The notes under the pieces are model-generated. The model saw nothing but the letters and a program-made list of their open reading frames with translations. It was not told the origin of the DNA and ran no database searches. Positions 27,106-36,649 of a stretch of 64,000 bases of DNA are shown in pieces. Source of the DNA: an uncultured Phocaeicola sp. (GTDB lineage: Bacteria > Bacteroidota > Bacteroidia > Bacteroidales > Bacteroidaceae); contig CANPVZ010000001.1 of the NCBI GenBank assembly GCA_947581855.1, positions 248,001 through 312,000 of the forward strand, written 5' to 3'. A program made the translations under genes and the position numbers. Every line of letters starts with the position of its first letter. Positions within the stretch are counted from its first letter, which is position 1.

Positions 27106-27285
27106 ATGAGTATGTTAATAAGTGTTTGTCCGAAAATAATGCATTTAAATCCCAATGCGGATGTGATAATAGGATTCATTGTGGGCTTTTCAATAGCGTA
27201 TGTATTGTTTTTAACTCTTTTCAGCGATAAAATCCGTCGGATAGTAACAGGTAAAAAGAAGTGTAAGGATGACAGATGTTCATAA
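27106..27285 (+). CDS. Small membrane protein (59 residues) heading the ThrE operon
   Basis: An ATG at 27106 opens a 59-residue frame with one strong transmembrane helix (VIIGFIVGFSIAYVLFLTLF) followed by a basic, cysteine-containing tail (KKKCKDDRCS). Positive-inside rules put the tail in the cytoplasm. Its stop overlaps the start of the ThrE N-domain gene by 17 bp, so the two are probably translationally coupled. I do not recognise the family. It could be a small accessory subunit of the exporter. Confidence 0.55.
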   Translation: MSMLISVCPKIMHLNPNADVIIGFIVGFSIAYVLFLTLFSDKIRRIVTGKKKCKDDRCS

Positions 27286-28045
27286 TCAGTTAAAGGAGGT
27301 TTCCAAATTTCTATCCGATTATTCAACATGTTTAATGGCTGTGGGAGTGCAGACGTCACGTATTGTGCGTAACACTTCCCGCATTGCCCGAACATATGGT
27401 CTTACGGTGGAGATGACTGTGCTTTTGAAAACAATTGTCATGACAGTGTGGGACTCCGAACATACCCATTCTTATAGTGCGGTAGGGCAGGTAAAACCTA
27501 AAGGTTTGAATTTTGAAATGAATGCCCGTCTTAGTCAATTGAGTTGGGAATGCCAGGATAAACAATTGTCATTAGATGAGTTACAGTTAAAATATGAAAC
27601 CATTGTTTCAAAACCACGTGTTAGTAAATGGATTGTATTGATTTTAGTATCTTTTGCCAATGCTGCCTTTTGTTATTTGTTTCAAGGTGACTCTATATCG
27701 ATGATTATTGTTTTTTTTGCAACACTGGATGGCTTTTGCATCCGGCAAACATTGATGGAGCGAGGGTGGAATCATTTTGCTATATATATTATATCGGCTT
27801 TTGTTGCGTCGATAATCGGCAGTACTGGGTATGTATTTGGATGGGGGAAAACGCCGGACATGGCATTAGGTACTAGTGTTCTTTATTTAGTACCGGGTGT
27901 ACCTCTTATAAATGGCGTAATGGATATTATAGACGGACATGTATTAGCAGGAACTTCCCGTCTTATTAATGCTGCCTTATTAATTATCTGTATCGCAATG
28001 GGACTCTCGGCCACCCTATTTGTAATAGGTATTGAAACGTTATGA
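27269..28045 (+). CDS. Threonine/serine exporter, N-terminal (ThrE/YjjP) subunit
   Basis: This 258-residue protein corresponds to the N-terminal half of the ThrE family (YjjP type). A cytoplasmic region of about 115 residues containing FLSDYSTCLMAVGVQTSRIVRN precedes five predicted helices, ending with YLVPGVPLINGVMDIIDGH, the conserved PGxPxxNGxxD block. ThrE proteins export threonine, serine or small organic acids such as succinate. The split two-gene form is common; the partner follows with a 4-bp ATGA overlap. The divergent LysR gene is a likely regulator. Confidence 0.88.
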   Translation: MTDVHNQLKEVSKFLSDYSTCLMAVGVQTSRIVRNTSRIARTYGLTVEMTVLLKTIVMTVWDSEHTHSYSAVGQVKPKGLNFEMNARLSQLSWECQDKQLSLDELQLKYETIVSKPRVSKWIVLILVSFANAAFCYLFQGDSISMIIVFFATLDGFCIRQTLMERGWNHFAIYIISAFVASIIGSTGYVFGWGKTPDMALGTSVLYLVPGVPLINGVMDIIDGHVLAGTSRLINAALLIICIAMGLSATLFVIGIETL

Positions 28046-28539
28046 TCAGTTTGCAGTTAGTAATAGAAGTGATAGGGGACGGATTCTTTGCAGCCATTGC
28101 TGCAATAGGCTTTGCCATTATATCAAACCCTCCCCGTAAGGCATTGTTCATATCTGCTTTTTTGGCAGCAGTAGGACATGGGTTACGTTATTTCCTGATG
28201 CATGCTCCCTATATTGAATGGAATATTATTTCATCGTCTTTTTTTGCTGCATTATCTATCGGTTTATTGGCTCTGCCTTTTGCTAAAGCGATTCGTTGTC
28301 CTGCAGAAGTCTTTTCGTTTCCGTCTTTATTGCCTATGATTCCCGGAATGTTTGCATATAAGGCTGTACAGGCTTTAGCTAAGTTTATTGTTTGTACGGG
28401 ATATGAGGAATCTATGATATATATAGAAACTTTTTTCCGCAATGGAATTACGGCCTTATTTGTACTTTTTGCGTTGGTGGTTGGAGTCTCTATTTCAATT
28501 TTTTTATTTCCGAAGTTAGCATTCAGTTCTACTCGCTAG
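28042..28539 (+). CDS. Threonine/serine exporter, C-terminal (YjjB) subunit
   Basis: This 165-residue membrane protein has four to five helices and corresponds to the C-terminal half of ThrE (YjjB/DUF3815). Conserved features are the FAAIAAIGFAIISNPPRKA start and the FPSLLPMIPGMFAYKA block matching the PxxPG motif of the family. It overlaps the upstream subunit by 4 bp, implying stoichiometric synthesis. It ends about 30 bp before an intrinsic terminator. Confidence 0.88.
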   Translation: MISLQLVIEVIGDGFFAAIAAIGFAIISNPPRKALFISAFLAAVGHGLRYFLMHAPYIEWNIISSSFFAALSIGLLALPFAKAIRCPAEVFSFPSLLPMIPGMFAYKAVQALAKFIVCTGYEESMIYIETFFRNGITALFVLFALVVGVSISIFLFPKLAFSSTR

Positions 28540-28569
28540 GAAAAATAGTTATTAGTTTTTTGTAAGATG

Positions 28570-28611
28570 AAAAAGTCTGTATCTCGTTATATATGGAGAT
28601 GCAGACTTTTT
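28570..28611 (+). terminator. Terminator of the ThrE operon
   Basis: AAAAAGTCTGTATCTC pairs with GAGATGCAGACTTTTT (one G-U pair) over a 10-nt loop. It is symmetric enough to act for the convergent glsA as well. Confidence 0.8.
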
Positions 28612-28749
28612 CGTGATAATAATAAAAATACATTGCCATGTTAAAAGGCCGACTGAAGAATCCTGAACATTCTATGCGTTTGACGACTTCCTCGTTTGCC
28701 AGCCTCTTTGCATGGCAGTATAAAAGTGTATCGGAGAAATATAACTATT

Positions 28750-29712
28750 TTATTGGATTGTAACCTGATCTCCGTTAAATACATTCAAATTCAGCTTGTT
28801 GACAATATACTTGATTGCAAGTTGGGCTTTTACCGAATTTCCTGCGGAATCGATTGGAGGTGCAAATGCTGCAATACCCATTAATCCGGGCAAAGTACCC
28901 ATTACGCCACCTCCAACACCTGTTTTAGCGGGAATTCCCGAGGTGTAGAGCCAGTCGCCTGTATGTTCATAGAAACCAACGGTTGCAATCATGGAAGTGA
29001 TTTTGGGGGATAATTCAGCATCAAAAACTTGTTGTTTGGTAATAGGGTTGATTCCGCCGTTAGCAATGGTTGCACCGCAAATTGCTAGCTGTTCAACCGT
29101 AATACCTAATGAACATTGACGGGTATATAAATCAAGTGACATATCCGGATCGTCATAGATACGGTTGTAATTTTTCAATAACCAAGCAATAGAGCGGTTG
29201 TTAAAGTTTGTTTCGGACTCAGATTTATATAGTTCATCAATCAAATGCGGAGCACTTCCACATAGTTCAGTGATATTGTCAACAATAGCTTTCCATTTTT
29301 CATCACTGTTGCCTACTGGTTTTACCATACTGTTGGCAGCAATAGCTCCGGCATTAACTAACGGAGTAGAAGGATGGTCGTTCTCAAGCAAGATGGCTAT
29401 AATCGAATTAAAAGGCAATCCGGTAGCGTCTGCACCAATCTTTTGCAGTATGGTTTCAGCTCCATATTGTCTGAGTACCAAAATAGCTGTGTGAACTTTT
29501 GAAACGGATTCGATGCCAAACTGATACGAGGTATCACCCGTTTGGATTATCTCTCCATCAGAAAGGCAAATGCTAATACCAAACAGATTCTTGTTCACAT
29601 TAGCCAGATAGGGAATATAATCGGCATTTTTCCCTTCGGTATTATTTTTATAAAGGTCGTGCGCTTCTTGCACGACCTCTTTGATTTGAGATTTGGATAT
29701 AGTCCTATTCAT
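28750..29712 (-). CDS. glsA: Serine-dependent glutaminase
   Basis: Glutaminase hydrolyses glutamine to glutamate and ammonia. The 320-residue protein has the beta-lactamase-like fold of bacterial glutaminases, with the S-x-x-K catalytic pair at Ser69-Lys72 in IESVSK and the family block PSTPLVNAGAIAANSM. The released ammonia can neutralise cytoplasmic acid and the glutamate feeds GadB. It lies 5 bp downstream of gadB, so the two form one operon, an arrangement found in GABA-producing Bacteroidales. Confidence 0.94.
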   Translation of the reverse strand: MNRTISKSQIKEVVQEAHDLYKNNTEGKNADYIPYLANVNKNLFGISICLSDGEIIQTGDTSYQFGIESVSKVHTAILVLRQYGAETILQKIGADATGLPFNSIIAILLENDHPSTPLVNAGAIAANSMVKPVGNSDEKWKAIVDNITELCGSAPHLIDELYKSESETNFNNRSIAWLLKNYNRIYDDPDMSLDLYTRQCSLGITVEQLAICGATIANGGINPITKQQVFDAELSPKITSMIATVGFYEHTGDWLYTSGIPAKTGVGGGVMGTLPGLMGIAAFAPPIDSAGNSVKAQLAIKYIVNKLNLNVFNGDQVTIQ

Positions 29713-29717
29713 AATAC

Positions 29718-31160
29718 TTACTTTTTAGTGCTATGAGGTTCTCCGCTGTGAGTAAATACGGTACCTTTAATTTTCATATTCTTTTCCGTTGCAATACGGG
29801 TAGGGGTTGGATATTCCAACTTTTCCAAATCCGCTACTGCCGTTGTGATATCGGTCAGTAACTGATCGGCCATGTCGCGACTAAATCCTTGGCGAACTAC
29901 TACACGCATTACTACAAAGTTTTCCAGATTGCTGGGTAGCGTATAAGCCGGAACCATCCAACCACTTTGTTTCAGTTTATCCTGTAGGTCGTAGAGAGTC
30001 CATTTTGCATCTTTTTCGTATTCCGGTTTCATATACCAAATGAAAAGCGGATTGACCACTTCATCGCTGTAATTAACGAACGGTGTCATTTTGGCAATTT
30101 CTTCGTGGATATATTTGGTAATTTCCATGGAGTTCCACTGAATGGATTTATAACCTTCGAATCCTAAGCGAATAAATTGATAGTATTGTCCGAGAATTTG
30201 AGCAGCCGGGCGAGAGAAGTTCAAACCTACCTGTGTAATATTAGCACCTAGATAATTTACGCTGAACGACATTACTTCCGGAAGATATTTCTTATCCTTC
30301 CATACAATCCAGCCAAGTCCGGGATAAACCAATCCGAATTTATGTCCGGATGTACTGATGGAAAGAACCCATTTTAAGCGGAAGTCCCATTTAATATCGG
30401 GATTTAGGAACGGTAAAATAAAACCACCAGAAGCTGCGTCTACATGGATAGGAATGTTGTATCCTGTTTTAGCATTGAATTCATCCAATGCATTATCAAG
30501 AGCTTCAACATCATCGTTAAGTCCTGTCCAAGTAACACCTTCTATAGGAACGATGCAAATAGTATTTTCATCGCACATAGCCAATGCTGCTTCCGGATCA
30601 AGGGTTGTTTTATCTAACGTCAATGGCACTGTACGCATTTCAATCTGCCATAATTGTGCGAATTTTTCCCATACTACTTGGAATCCTGTTGAGATAACGA
30701 AGTTGGGTTTATCGAAAGGTTTACCTTCTGCCTTTCTTCTATCACGCCAGCGCAACCAAGCAGCTACACCGCCAAGCATACAAGCTTCACTTGAACCGAT
30801 GGCCAATGCTCCTGTTTTCCATTTTTCCTGTTCAGGAGTATTCCAAAGATTAGCAACGATGTTGATGCATTTACCAGTCATCAATGCAACACGTGGGTAT
30901 TCCGTTTCATCAATGTAATTGATATTAATGGCTTCGTTCATTAATTTTGTTGCATACTTATCCATATAAGTAGTAACGAAAGTAGCAAGATTTAAACGAG
31001 GTTGCGTTTGGGCATACGTTTCGTCTTTTACCATCTGATAAGCAATCTCTGGGGTGGTAGGTTGTTGCGGGATTTTATCAACCGGAGACGGTTGTAACAT
31101 TTCGTCGGAGCCAAAGATTGCTGTCTTTGCGTCTCCTTCTCTTAAATTCAAATCTTTCAT
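29718..31160 (-). CDS. gadB: Glutamate decarboxylase
   Basis: GadB converts glutamate to GABA and CO2, consuming a proton. The 480-residue PLP enzyme has the cofactor lysine Lys274 in SISTSGHKFG and the Asp241 that pairs with the PLP ring in HVDAASGGF. The N-terminal region is long and polar and the C-terminus (GTVFTHSGEPHSTKK) carries histidines, as in Escherichia coli GadB where the tail closes the active site at neutral pH. It heads the gadB-glsA operon and lies 177 bp from a divergent MFS gene. Confidence 0.96.
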   Translation of the reverse strand: MKDLNLREGDAKTAIFGSDEMLQPSPVDKIPQQPTTPEIAYQMVKDETYAQTQPRLNLATFVTTYMDKYATKLMNEAININYIDETEYPRVALMTGKCINIVANLWNTPEQEKWKTGALAIGSSEACMLGGVAAWLRWRDRRKAEGKPFDKPNFVISTGFQVVWEKFAQLWQIEMRTVPLTLDKTTLDPEAALAMCDENTICIVPIEGVTWTGLNDDVEALDNALDEFNAKTGYNIPIHVDAASGGFILPFLNPDIKWDFRLKWVLSISTSGHKFGLVYPGLGWIVWKDKKYLPEVMSFSVNYLGANITQVGLNFSRPAAQILGQYYQFIRLGFEGYKSIQWNSMEITKYIHEEIAKMTPFVNYSDEVVNPLFIWYMKPEYEKDAKWTLYDLQDKLKQSGWMVPAYTLPSNLENFVVMRVVVRQGFSRDMADQLLTDITTAVADLEKLEYPTPTRIATEKNMKIKGTVFTHSGEPHSTKK

Positions 31161-31337
31161 CTTTAAGAAGTTTTGGTTATAAAAATTAATAATCTCTACA
31201 TCGGAGTTCCCGTATGTATTCCCTCCAACAAGGAGTTTGACAATTTGTTTGTTACATTGAAGTTATTTTAGATAAAAAATATGTTGAACTTTACTTAAAC
31301 AGGATTTGTTTGATATTCTAACAAAATATGTTTAGGT

Positions 31338-32699
31338 ATGAAAATTAATACAGGAAGAGGTACTATTCCTCTTATTATATTGGTTGGTATATGGTCTATA
31401 TCGGCATTAAATGCATTGCCGGGATTGGCGGTATCACCTATATTGGGTCAGCTTTCAGTTATCTTTCCGCATGCTACGGAACTAGATATCCAAATGCTTT
31501 CTTCTTTACCGTCTTTATTAATAATTCCTTTTATCCTGTTATCAGGAAAACTAACGGAAAAAGTAAATAACATCTTGCTTCTGCGTACAGGACTTTGGAT
31601 ATTTTTGCTAAGCGGAATTTTATATTTACTTTCCGGAAAAATGTGGCAACTTATAGCTGTCAGCGCTTTATTGGGAATTGGTTCCGGATTAATAGTGCCT
31701 CTCTCTACCGGATTAATTTCTCATTATTTTGTGGGAAAATACCGAACAAAACAATTCGGCTACAGTTCGGCCATTACGAATGTTACATTAGTGCTGGCTA
31801 CTACTTTAACCGGTTATCTGGCAGAGGTTAATTGGCATCTTCCTTTTATAGTATATCTCTTTCCTGTTGTTTCCATCGTATTGTCGTACTTTTTGCAAGG
31901 TGGTATGTCTGCGGCTGGAGCATCTACCAGTGAAACAAAATCTTTAGAGTCATCCGCTATAGCTTCAGTCCAGTCGGAAACCTCGGAACAAACTATTATA
32001 GCTTCTGCTCATTCTACTGTATCTGTACAAACTGTAGTAACTTCTGTTAAAGTAGAGTCACCTACACAACAAACTTCAGTCCAATCCCTTTCCCATAACT
32101 CTAACTTTGGTAAAAAGGGAATAGACGTTAAGAAATTACTTGCCGTGATGGGTTTCTATGGGTTAACCACTTATTTAGTATTAGTTGTCACTTTTAATTT
32201 GCCCTTTCTAATGGAGGAATATGGTTTCAGCAGCGGTCATTCGGGAATTCTTATTTCTTTATTTTTTCTAGCGATTATGTTGCCAGGTTTAGTATTGGAT
32301 AAAATTGTAATGATGCAGAAACGTTATACAAAGTTTTGGTGTCTGATAGAGATTGCATTAGGACTTGCGCTTATTTTACTGTCACGTTCTGAAGTATGGA
32401 TAGGACTTGGAGTAGTGTTAATGGGATGGGGATATGGAGTGATTCAACCGTTAATTTATGATCAAACCTCTCGGTTGGCAGTTCCCCGTAAGGTAACTCT
32501 AGCTTTGGCATTTGTGATGGTCATGAATTATGTCGCTATTCTTGTATGTCCTTTTATAATTGATTTTTTCCAGCAATTATGGCATGTTAAGTCGCAACAG
32601 TTTGGCTTTTGGCTAAATCTTGCATTAACGGTTATTGCTTTTATCGGCTATTGGTTTATGCGCCGTTCTTCACTTTTTGATGATTATGTAGAATCCTAA
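31338..32699 (+). CDS. MFS transporter with expanded central loop
   Basis: This 453-residue major facilitator protein has 12 predicted helices. The half-repeat structure is visible, with GIGSGLIVPLSTGLISHYF in the N half and GWGYGVIQPLIYDQTSRLA in the C half. The central cytoplasmic loop (about 193-265) is unusually long and of low complexity, rich in Ser, Thr, Val and Gln with repeated SVQS/SVQT pieces. The substrate is unknown; drug or metabolite efflux is typical for such proteins. It is divergent from gadB and followed 13 bp later by a DMT transporter, suggesting an export operon tied to the acid-resistance island. Confidence 0.8.
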   Translation: MKINTGRGTIPLIILVGIWSISALNALPGLAVSPILGQLSVIFPHATELDIQMLSSLPSLLIIPFILLSGKLTEKVNNILLLRTGLWIFLLSGILYLLSGKMWQLIAVSALLGIGSGLIVPLSTGLISHYFVGKYRTKQFGYSSAITNVTLVLATTLTGYLAEVNWHLPFIVYLFPVVSIVLSYFLQGGMSAAGASTSETKSLESSAIASVQSETSEQTIIASAHSTVSVQTVVTSVKVESPTQQTSVQSLSHNSNFGKKGIDVKKLLAVMGFYGLTTYLVLVVTFNLPFLMEEYGFSSGHSGILISLFFLAIMLPGLVLDKIVMMQKRYTKFWCLIEIALGLALILLSRSEVWIGLGVVLMGWGYGVIQPLIYDQTSRLAVPRKVTLALAFVMVMNYVAILVCPFIIDFFQQLWHVKSQQFGFWLNLALTVIAFIGYWFMRRSSLFDDYVES

Positions 32700-32712
32700 A
32701 ATTATATGCGAT

Positions 32713-33606
32713 ATGAAAAATAAAATAACCGAAGCTAACTTGTATATGATTATTTCCAAAACATTTAGCGGATTGAATATCAATGCACTTAAATATCTGT
32801 TGCCGGTATGGATTGCACCAGTTACAGGGGTTACCATGCGTGTTTGTTTTGCAGCAGTTGCATTTTCTCTGATTGATATTTTCACTAAGCCTGATACATC
32901 TACCATGCGTGATAAAATTCTTTTATTGCTTTTGGGAGCATTCGGATTGTATGGTTTTATGTATCTTTATCTTGTCGGCCTGAGTACCACAACACCAGTC
33001 TCGGCTGCTATATTCAGCAGTACCCAGCCTATATGGGTCTTCCTTATTTCCGCATTGTTTTTGAAAGAAAAAGTAACTGTAAAAAAGATTGTCGGTATAT
33101 TACTTGGATTAGGAGGAGCCCTACTGTGTATTTCCACTCAGAAGAGTGATGATCTGGCTTCGGATGCTTTTACCGGTAATTTATTGAATCTGTTTAGTGC
33201 AATTATGTATGCTGGCTTTTTAGTGTTGTCTAATAGAATACTAATGAAGGTAAGTAGTCTTACTATGTTGAAATATACATTTATCGGAGCTGCTTTCACC
33301 GCATTAATTGTGAACAGTTTTTATGGATTTCATGCTCCATTGTTTGATGAACCGATTCACTGGTGGCCGCTTGCATTATTATTATTCGTTTTGATATTTC
33401 CTACTACTATTAGCTATTTGTTAGTGCCTATAGGATTGAAATACTTGAATGCTACTATTGTAGCTATTTACGGATATTTGATGTTAGTGGTTGCTACTAT
33501 AGTATCGTTAATTATAGGACAGGATCGTTTTTCTTGGTGGCAGGTACTTTCTATCATTCTGATAGTAATTAGTGTATATTTTGTAGAGATCGCCGAAAAA
33601 AAGTGA
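32713..33606 (+). CDS. EamA/DMT-family transporter
   Basis: This 297-residue membrane protein of the drug/metabolite transporter superfamily has ten helices in two EamA repeats (about 10-140 and 155-295). Typical sequence includes STTTPVSAAIFSSTQPIWVFLISALFLKEK in the first repeat and NATIVAIYGYLMLVVATIVSL in the second. Relatives export amino acids or metabolites. It lies 13 bp after the MFS gene and 74 bp before ilvA, possibly in one transcript. The substrate cannot be determined. Confidence 0.85.
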   Translation: MKNKITEANLYMIISKTFSGLNINALKYLLPVWIAPVTGVTMRVCFAAVAFSLIDIFTKPDTSTMRDKILLLLLGAFGLYGFMYLYLVGLSTTTPVSAAIFSSTQPIWVFLISALFLKEKVTVKKIVGILLGLGGALLCISTQKSDDLASDAFTGNLLNLFSAIMYAGFLVLSNRILMKVSSLTMLKYTFIGAAFTALIVNSFYGFHAPLFDEPIHWWPLALLLFVLIFPTTISYLLVPIGLKYLNATIVAIYGYLMLVVATIVSLIIGQDRFSWWQVLSIILIVISVYFVEIAEKK

Positions 33607-33680
33607 AAAGATTATCTTAATTCTATTCAGGTAGAAATAAAAATTTGTAATATTGCACAAAATTTTAAATAATTAGTGTA

Positions 33681-34880
33681 ATGCTTACATTAGACAATAT
33701 CTATAAAGCGTCGTATGTACTTAAAGAAGTCATCCGACGCACCCATTTAATTGCTGCTCCACAAATAAATCCGGAAAGCACTATATACTTAAAACCGGAG
33801 AACTTGCAGATAACAGGTTCGTTTAAAGTGAGGGGCGCTTATTATAAAATTTCCCAATTGACGGATAAAGAAAAAGCAAAAGGAGTGATAGCTTGTTCGG
33901 CCGGGAACCATGCACAGGGAGTAGCTTTAGGTGCTACTCATAATGGTATCAAATCTCTGATTTGTTTGCCGGAGGGCGCTCCTATAAGTAAGGTGGAAGC
34001 TACTCGTCGTCGTGGTGCCGATATCTGTTTGGTTAAGGGCGTGTATGATGACGCTTATCAGAAAGCATTGCAATTGCGGGATGAAAAAGGGTATACTTTT
34101 GTACATCCGTTTGACGATGAGCTTGTTATTGCTGGACAAGGTACTATCGGATTAGAAATCATGGAACAACTTCCCGATGCGGAAGTGGTAATAGTACCGA
34201 TAGGTGGAGGCGGGTTAATTAGCGGAGTGGCTTATGCTATCAAAGCGTTGAATCCCCGTGTGAAGATATATGGGGTACAAGCCAGCGGTGCAGCCAGTAT
34301 GCTAGCTAGTCTTGAGCATCATAAAATAGAATGCTTGCCATCAGTGTCGACTATTGCCGATGGCATTGCAGTAAAAGAACCGGGAGAACATACCTTTGAT
34401 TTATGCCAGCAATATCTTGACGGAGTGGTATCAGTGAGTGAAGATGAAATCTGCGCAGCTATTCTTACCTTGATAGAACAACAGAAGATGATTGCCGAGG
34501 GTGCAGGTGCAGTATCGGTAGCGGCTGCCATGTTTAATAAGGTGCCGGTAAAAGGTAAGAAGACGGTTTGTATAGTAAGTGGCGGTAACATTGATGTAAC
34601 CATTTTGAGCCGTGTTATTAACCGGGGACTTGCAAAGAGCGGGCGTATGTGCACATTAACTGTGGAACTTCCCGACAAACCTGGGCAACTTTCCAATATT
34701 ACTCATATTACGGCTGAGTTGGGTGCCAATATTGTATCTGTTCATCATGAGCGTAACGGTGAAAGTCCTGAAGTAAATGCTTGCTATTTGCGTATCGCTA
34801 TGGAAACTCGTAATCAGGAACATATTGAAGAGATAAAGAACGGTCTCCTCAAAGCAGGATATCATTTATTAAACAACTGA
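33681..34880 (+). CDS. ilvA: Threonine ammonia-lyase (biosynthetic type with ACT domain)
   Basis: This 399-residue PLP enzyme deaminates threonine to 2-oxobutyrate and ammonia, the first step of isoleucine synthesis. The cofactor lysine is Lys49 in GSFKVRGAYY, the phosphate-binding loop is IGGGGLISGVA, and the C-terminal region (about 325-399) is a single ACT domain starting LTVELPDKPGQLSNIT, usually involved in amino-acid feedback. The size matches the short IlvA/TdcB-ACT form. Its position next to the Gad island and ThrE genes suggests a second ammonia source under acid or amino-acid excess, an inference. Confidence 0.92.
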   Translation: MLTLDNIYKASYVLKEVIRRTHLIAAPQINPESTIYLKPENLQITGSFKVRGAYYKISQLTDKEKAKGVIACSAGNHAQGVALGATHNGIKSLICLPEGAPISKVEATRRRGADICLVKGVYDDAYQKALQLRDEKGYTFVHPFDDELVIAGQGTIGLEIMEQLPDAEVVIVPIGGGGLISGVAYAIKALNPRVKIYGVQASGAASMLASLEHHKIECLPSVSTIADGIAVKEPGEHTFDLCQQYLDGVVSVSEDEICAAILTLIEQQKMIAEGAGAVSVAAAMFNKVPVKGKKTVCIVSGGNIDVTILSRVINRGLAKSGRMCTLTVELPDKPGQLSNITHITAELGANIVSVHHERNGESPEVNACYLRIAMETRNQEHIEEIKNGLLKAGYHLLNN

Positions 34881-34891
34881 ATAATTAATTT

Positions 34892-36580
34892 ATGGCAGAC
34901 GACAAAAAAATCATTTTCTCGATGGTGGGAGTGAGTAAATCTTTCCAATCGAACAAACAGGTTTTAAAAAACATCTACCTATCTTTCTTTTATGGTGCGA
35001 AAATCGGTATCATTGGTTTAAATGGTTCCGGTAAGTCTACCTTGCTTAAAATTATCGCAGGGTTAGACAAAAGCTATCAGGGAGAGGTGGTTTTCTCTCC
35101 GGGATATTCTGTAGGATATTTACCGCAGGAACCACTGTTGGATCCGGATAAGACGGTGAAAGAAGTTGTGATGGAGGGTGTACAACCTATAGTAGATACT
35201 TTAGCGGAATACGAGGAACTGAACAAGAAGTTTGAGTTGCCTGAGTATTATGAAGATTCGGATAAAATGGATGCATTGTTGGCGCGACAGGCCGAGTTGC
35301 AGGATATGATTGATGCAACCGATGCCTGGAATCTTGACAGCAAGCTTGAACGCGCCATGGATGCCTTGCGATGTCCACCGGAAGACCAGCCGGTAAAGAA
35401 CCTTTCAGGAGGTGAACGCCGACGAGTGGCCTTATGCCGTCTTCTATTACAGAAACCGGATATTTTGTTGCTTGACGAACCCACTAACCATTTAGACGCC
35501 GAATCTATTGATTGGTTAGAACAACATTTGCAACAGTATGAGGGAACGGTAATAGCTGTTACTCACGATCGTTATTTCCTTGATCACGTTGCCGGATGGA
35601 TTCTGGAGCTCGACAGAGGAGAAGGCATTCCTTGGAAAGGAAATTATTCGAGCTGGTTGGAACAGAAGACTAAACGCATGGAGATGGAAGAGAAAACAGC
35701 CAGCAAACGTCGTAAAACGCTGGAACGTGAACTGGAGTGGGTTAGAATGGCCCCCAAAGCTCGTCAGGCAAAGGGGAAAGCTCGCTTAAACTCGTATGAT
35801 AAGTTGCTGAACGAAGATCAAAAGGAGAAAGAGGAAAAATTAGAAATTTTTATACCTAATGGACCTCGTTTGGGAAATAAAGTCATCGAAGCGAAGGGAG
35901 TTAGAAAGGCTTATGGCGATAAACTTCTCTTTGATAATCTGGAATTCAATCTTCCGCCTAATGGAATCGTGGGAGTTATTGGCCCGAATGGTGCCGGAAA
36001 GACAACTCTTTTCCGTTTGATTATGGGATTAGAAAAAGTAGATGCCGGAACTTTCGAAGTTGGAGAAACTGTGAAGTTGGCTTATGTAGATCAGCAGCAT
36101 AAAGATATCGATCCGCAAAAGACCGTATATCAGGTAATCAGTGGTGGAAATGAGCTTATCCGTTTGGGTAATCGGGATATTAATGCTCGTGCTTATCTTT
36201 CTCGTTTCAATTTCTCAGGTGCCGACCAGGAAAAACTTTGCGGAATGCTTTCCGGAGGGGAGCGTAATCGCTTGCACTTGGCCATGGCATTGAAAGAAGA
36301 AGGTAATGTATTGCTTTTAGATGAGCCCACGAATGATATTGATGTCAATACTTTACGGGCTTTGGAGGAAGGTTTGGACGATTTTGCTGGGTGTGCTGTT
36401 GTAATTAGCCACGACCGATGGTTCCTCGATCGTATTTGTACACACATTCTTGCTTTCGAAGGCAATTCGGAAGTATTTTATTTCGAAGGCTCCTATACCG
36501 AATATGAAGCTAATAAACTAAAACGTTTAGGAAACGAAGAGCCTAAGCGTGTACGTTATCGCAAATTGATGGAAGATTAA
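34892..36580 (+). CDS. ettA: Energy-dependent translational throttle ABC-F protein EttA
   Basis: This 562-residue ABC-F protein has two ATPase domains and no membrane segments. Walker A motifs are GLNGSGKS and GPNGAGKT, with signatures LSGGERRRVALCRLL and LSGGERNRLHLAMAL and Walker B LLLDEPTNHLD and LLLDEPTNDID. The linker between domains contains the charged coiled P-site tRNA interaction motif. Overall length and sequence (start MADDKKIIFSMVGVSKSF) match EttA, which binds the ribosomal E site and gates translation according to ATP level. It begins 11 bp after ilvA. Confidence 0.93.
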   Translation: MADDKKIIFSMVGVSKSFQSNKQVLKNIYLSFFYGAKIGIIGLNGSGKSTLLKIIAGLDKSYQGEVVFSPGYSVGYLPQEPLLDPDKTVKEVVMEGVQPIVDTLAEYEELNKKFELPEYYEDSDKMDALLARQAELQDMIDATDAWNLDSKLERAMDALRCPPEDQPVKNLSGGERRRVALCRLLLQKPDILLLDEPTNHLDAESIDWLEQHLQQYEGTVIAVTHDRYFLDHVAGWILELDRGEGIPWKGNYSSWLEQKTKRMEMEEKTASKRRKTLERELEWVRMAPKARQAKGKARLNSYDKLLNEDQKEKEEKLEIFIPNGPRLGNKVIEAKGVRKAYGDKLLFDNLEFNLPPNGIVGVIGPNGAGKTTLFRLIMGLEKVDAGTFEVGETVKLAYVDQQHKDIDPQKTVYQVISGGNELIRLGNRDINARAYLSRFNFSGADQEKLCGMLSGGERNRLHLAMALKEEGNVLLLDEPTNDIDVNTLRALEEGLDDFAGCAVVISHDRWFLDRICTHILAFEGNSEVFYFEGSYTEYEANKLKRLGNEEPKRVRYRKLMED

Positions 36581-36649
36581 TACATATTTGTATATAATTT
36601 TTAATCGAACACTAAAGACTATTTCATCGTAGTTAGTATACATGCAAGA

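Noticed and set aside
28638-28763. 41-codon plus-strand frame overlapping the end of glsA
   Set aside because: It is antisense to the glutaminase end with no coupling or homology, and is short enough to be chance.
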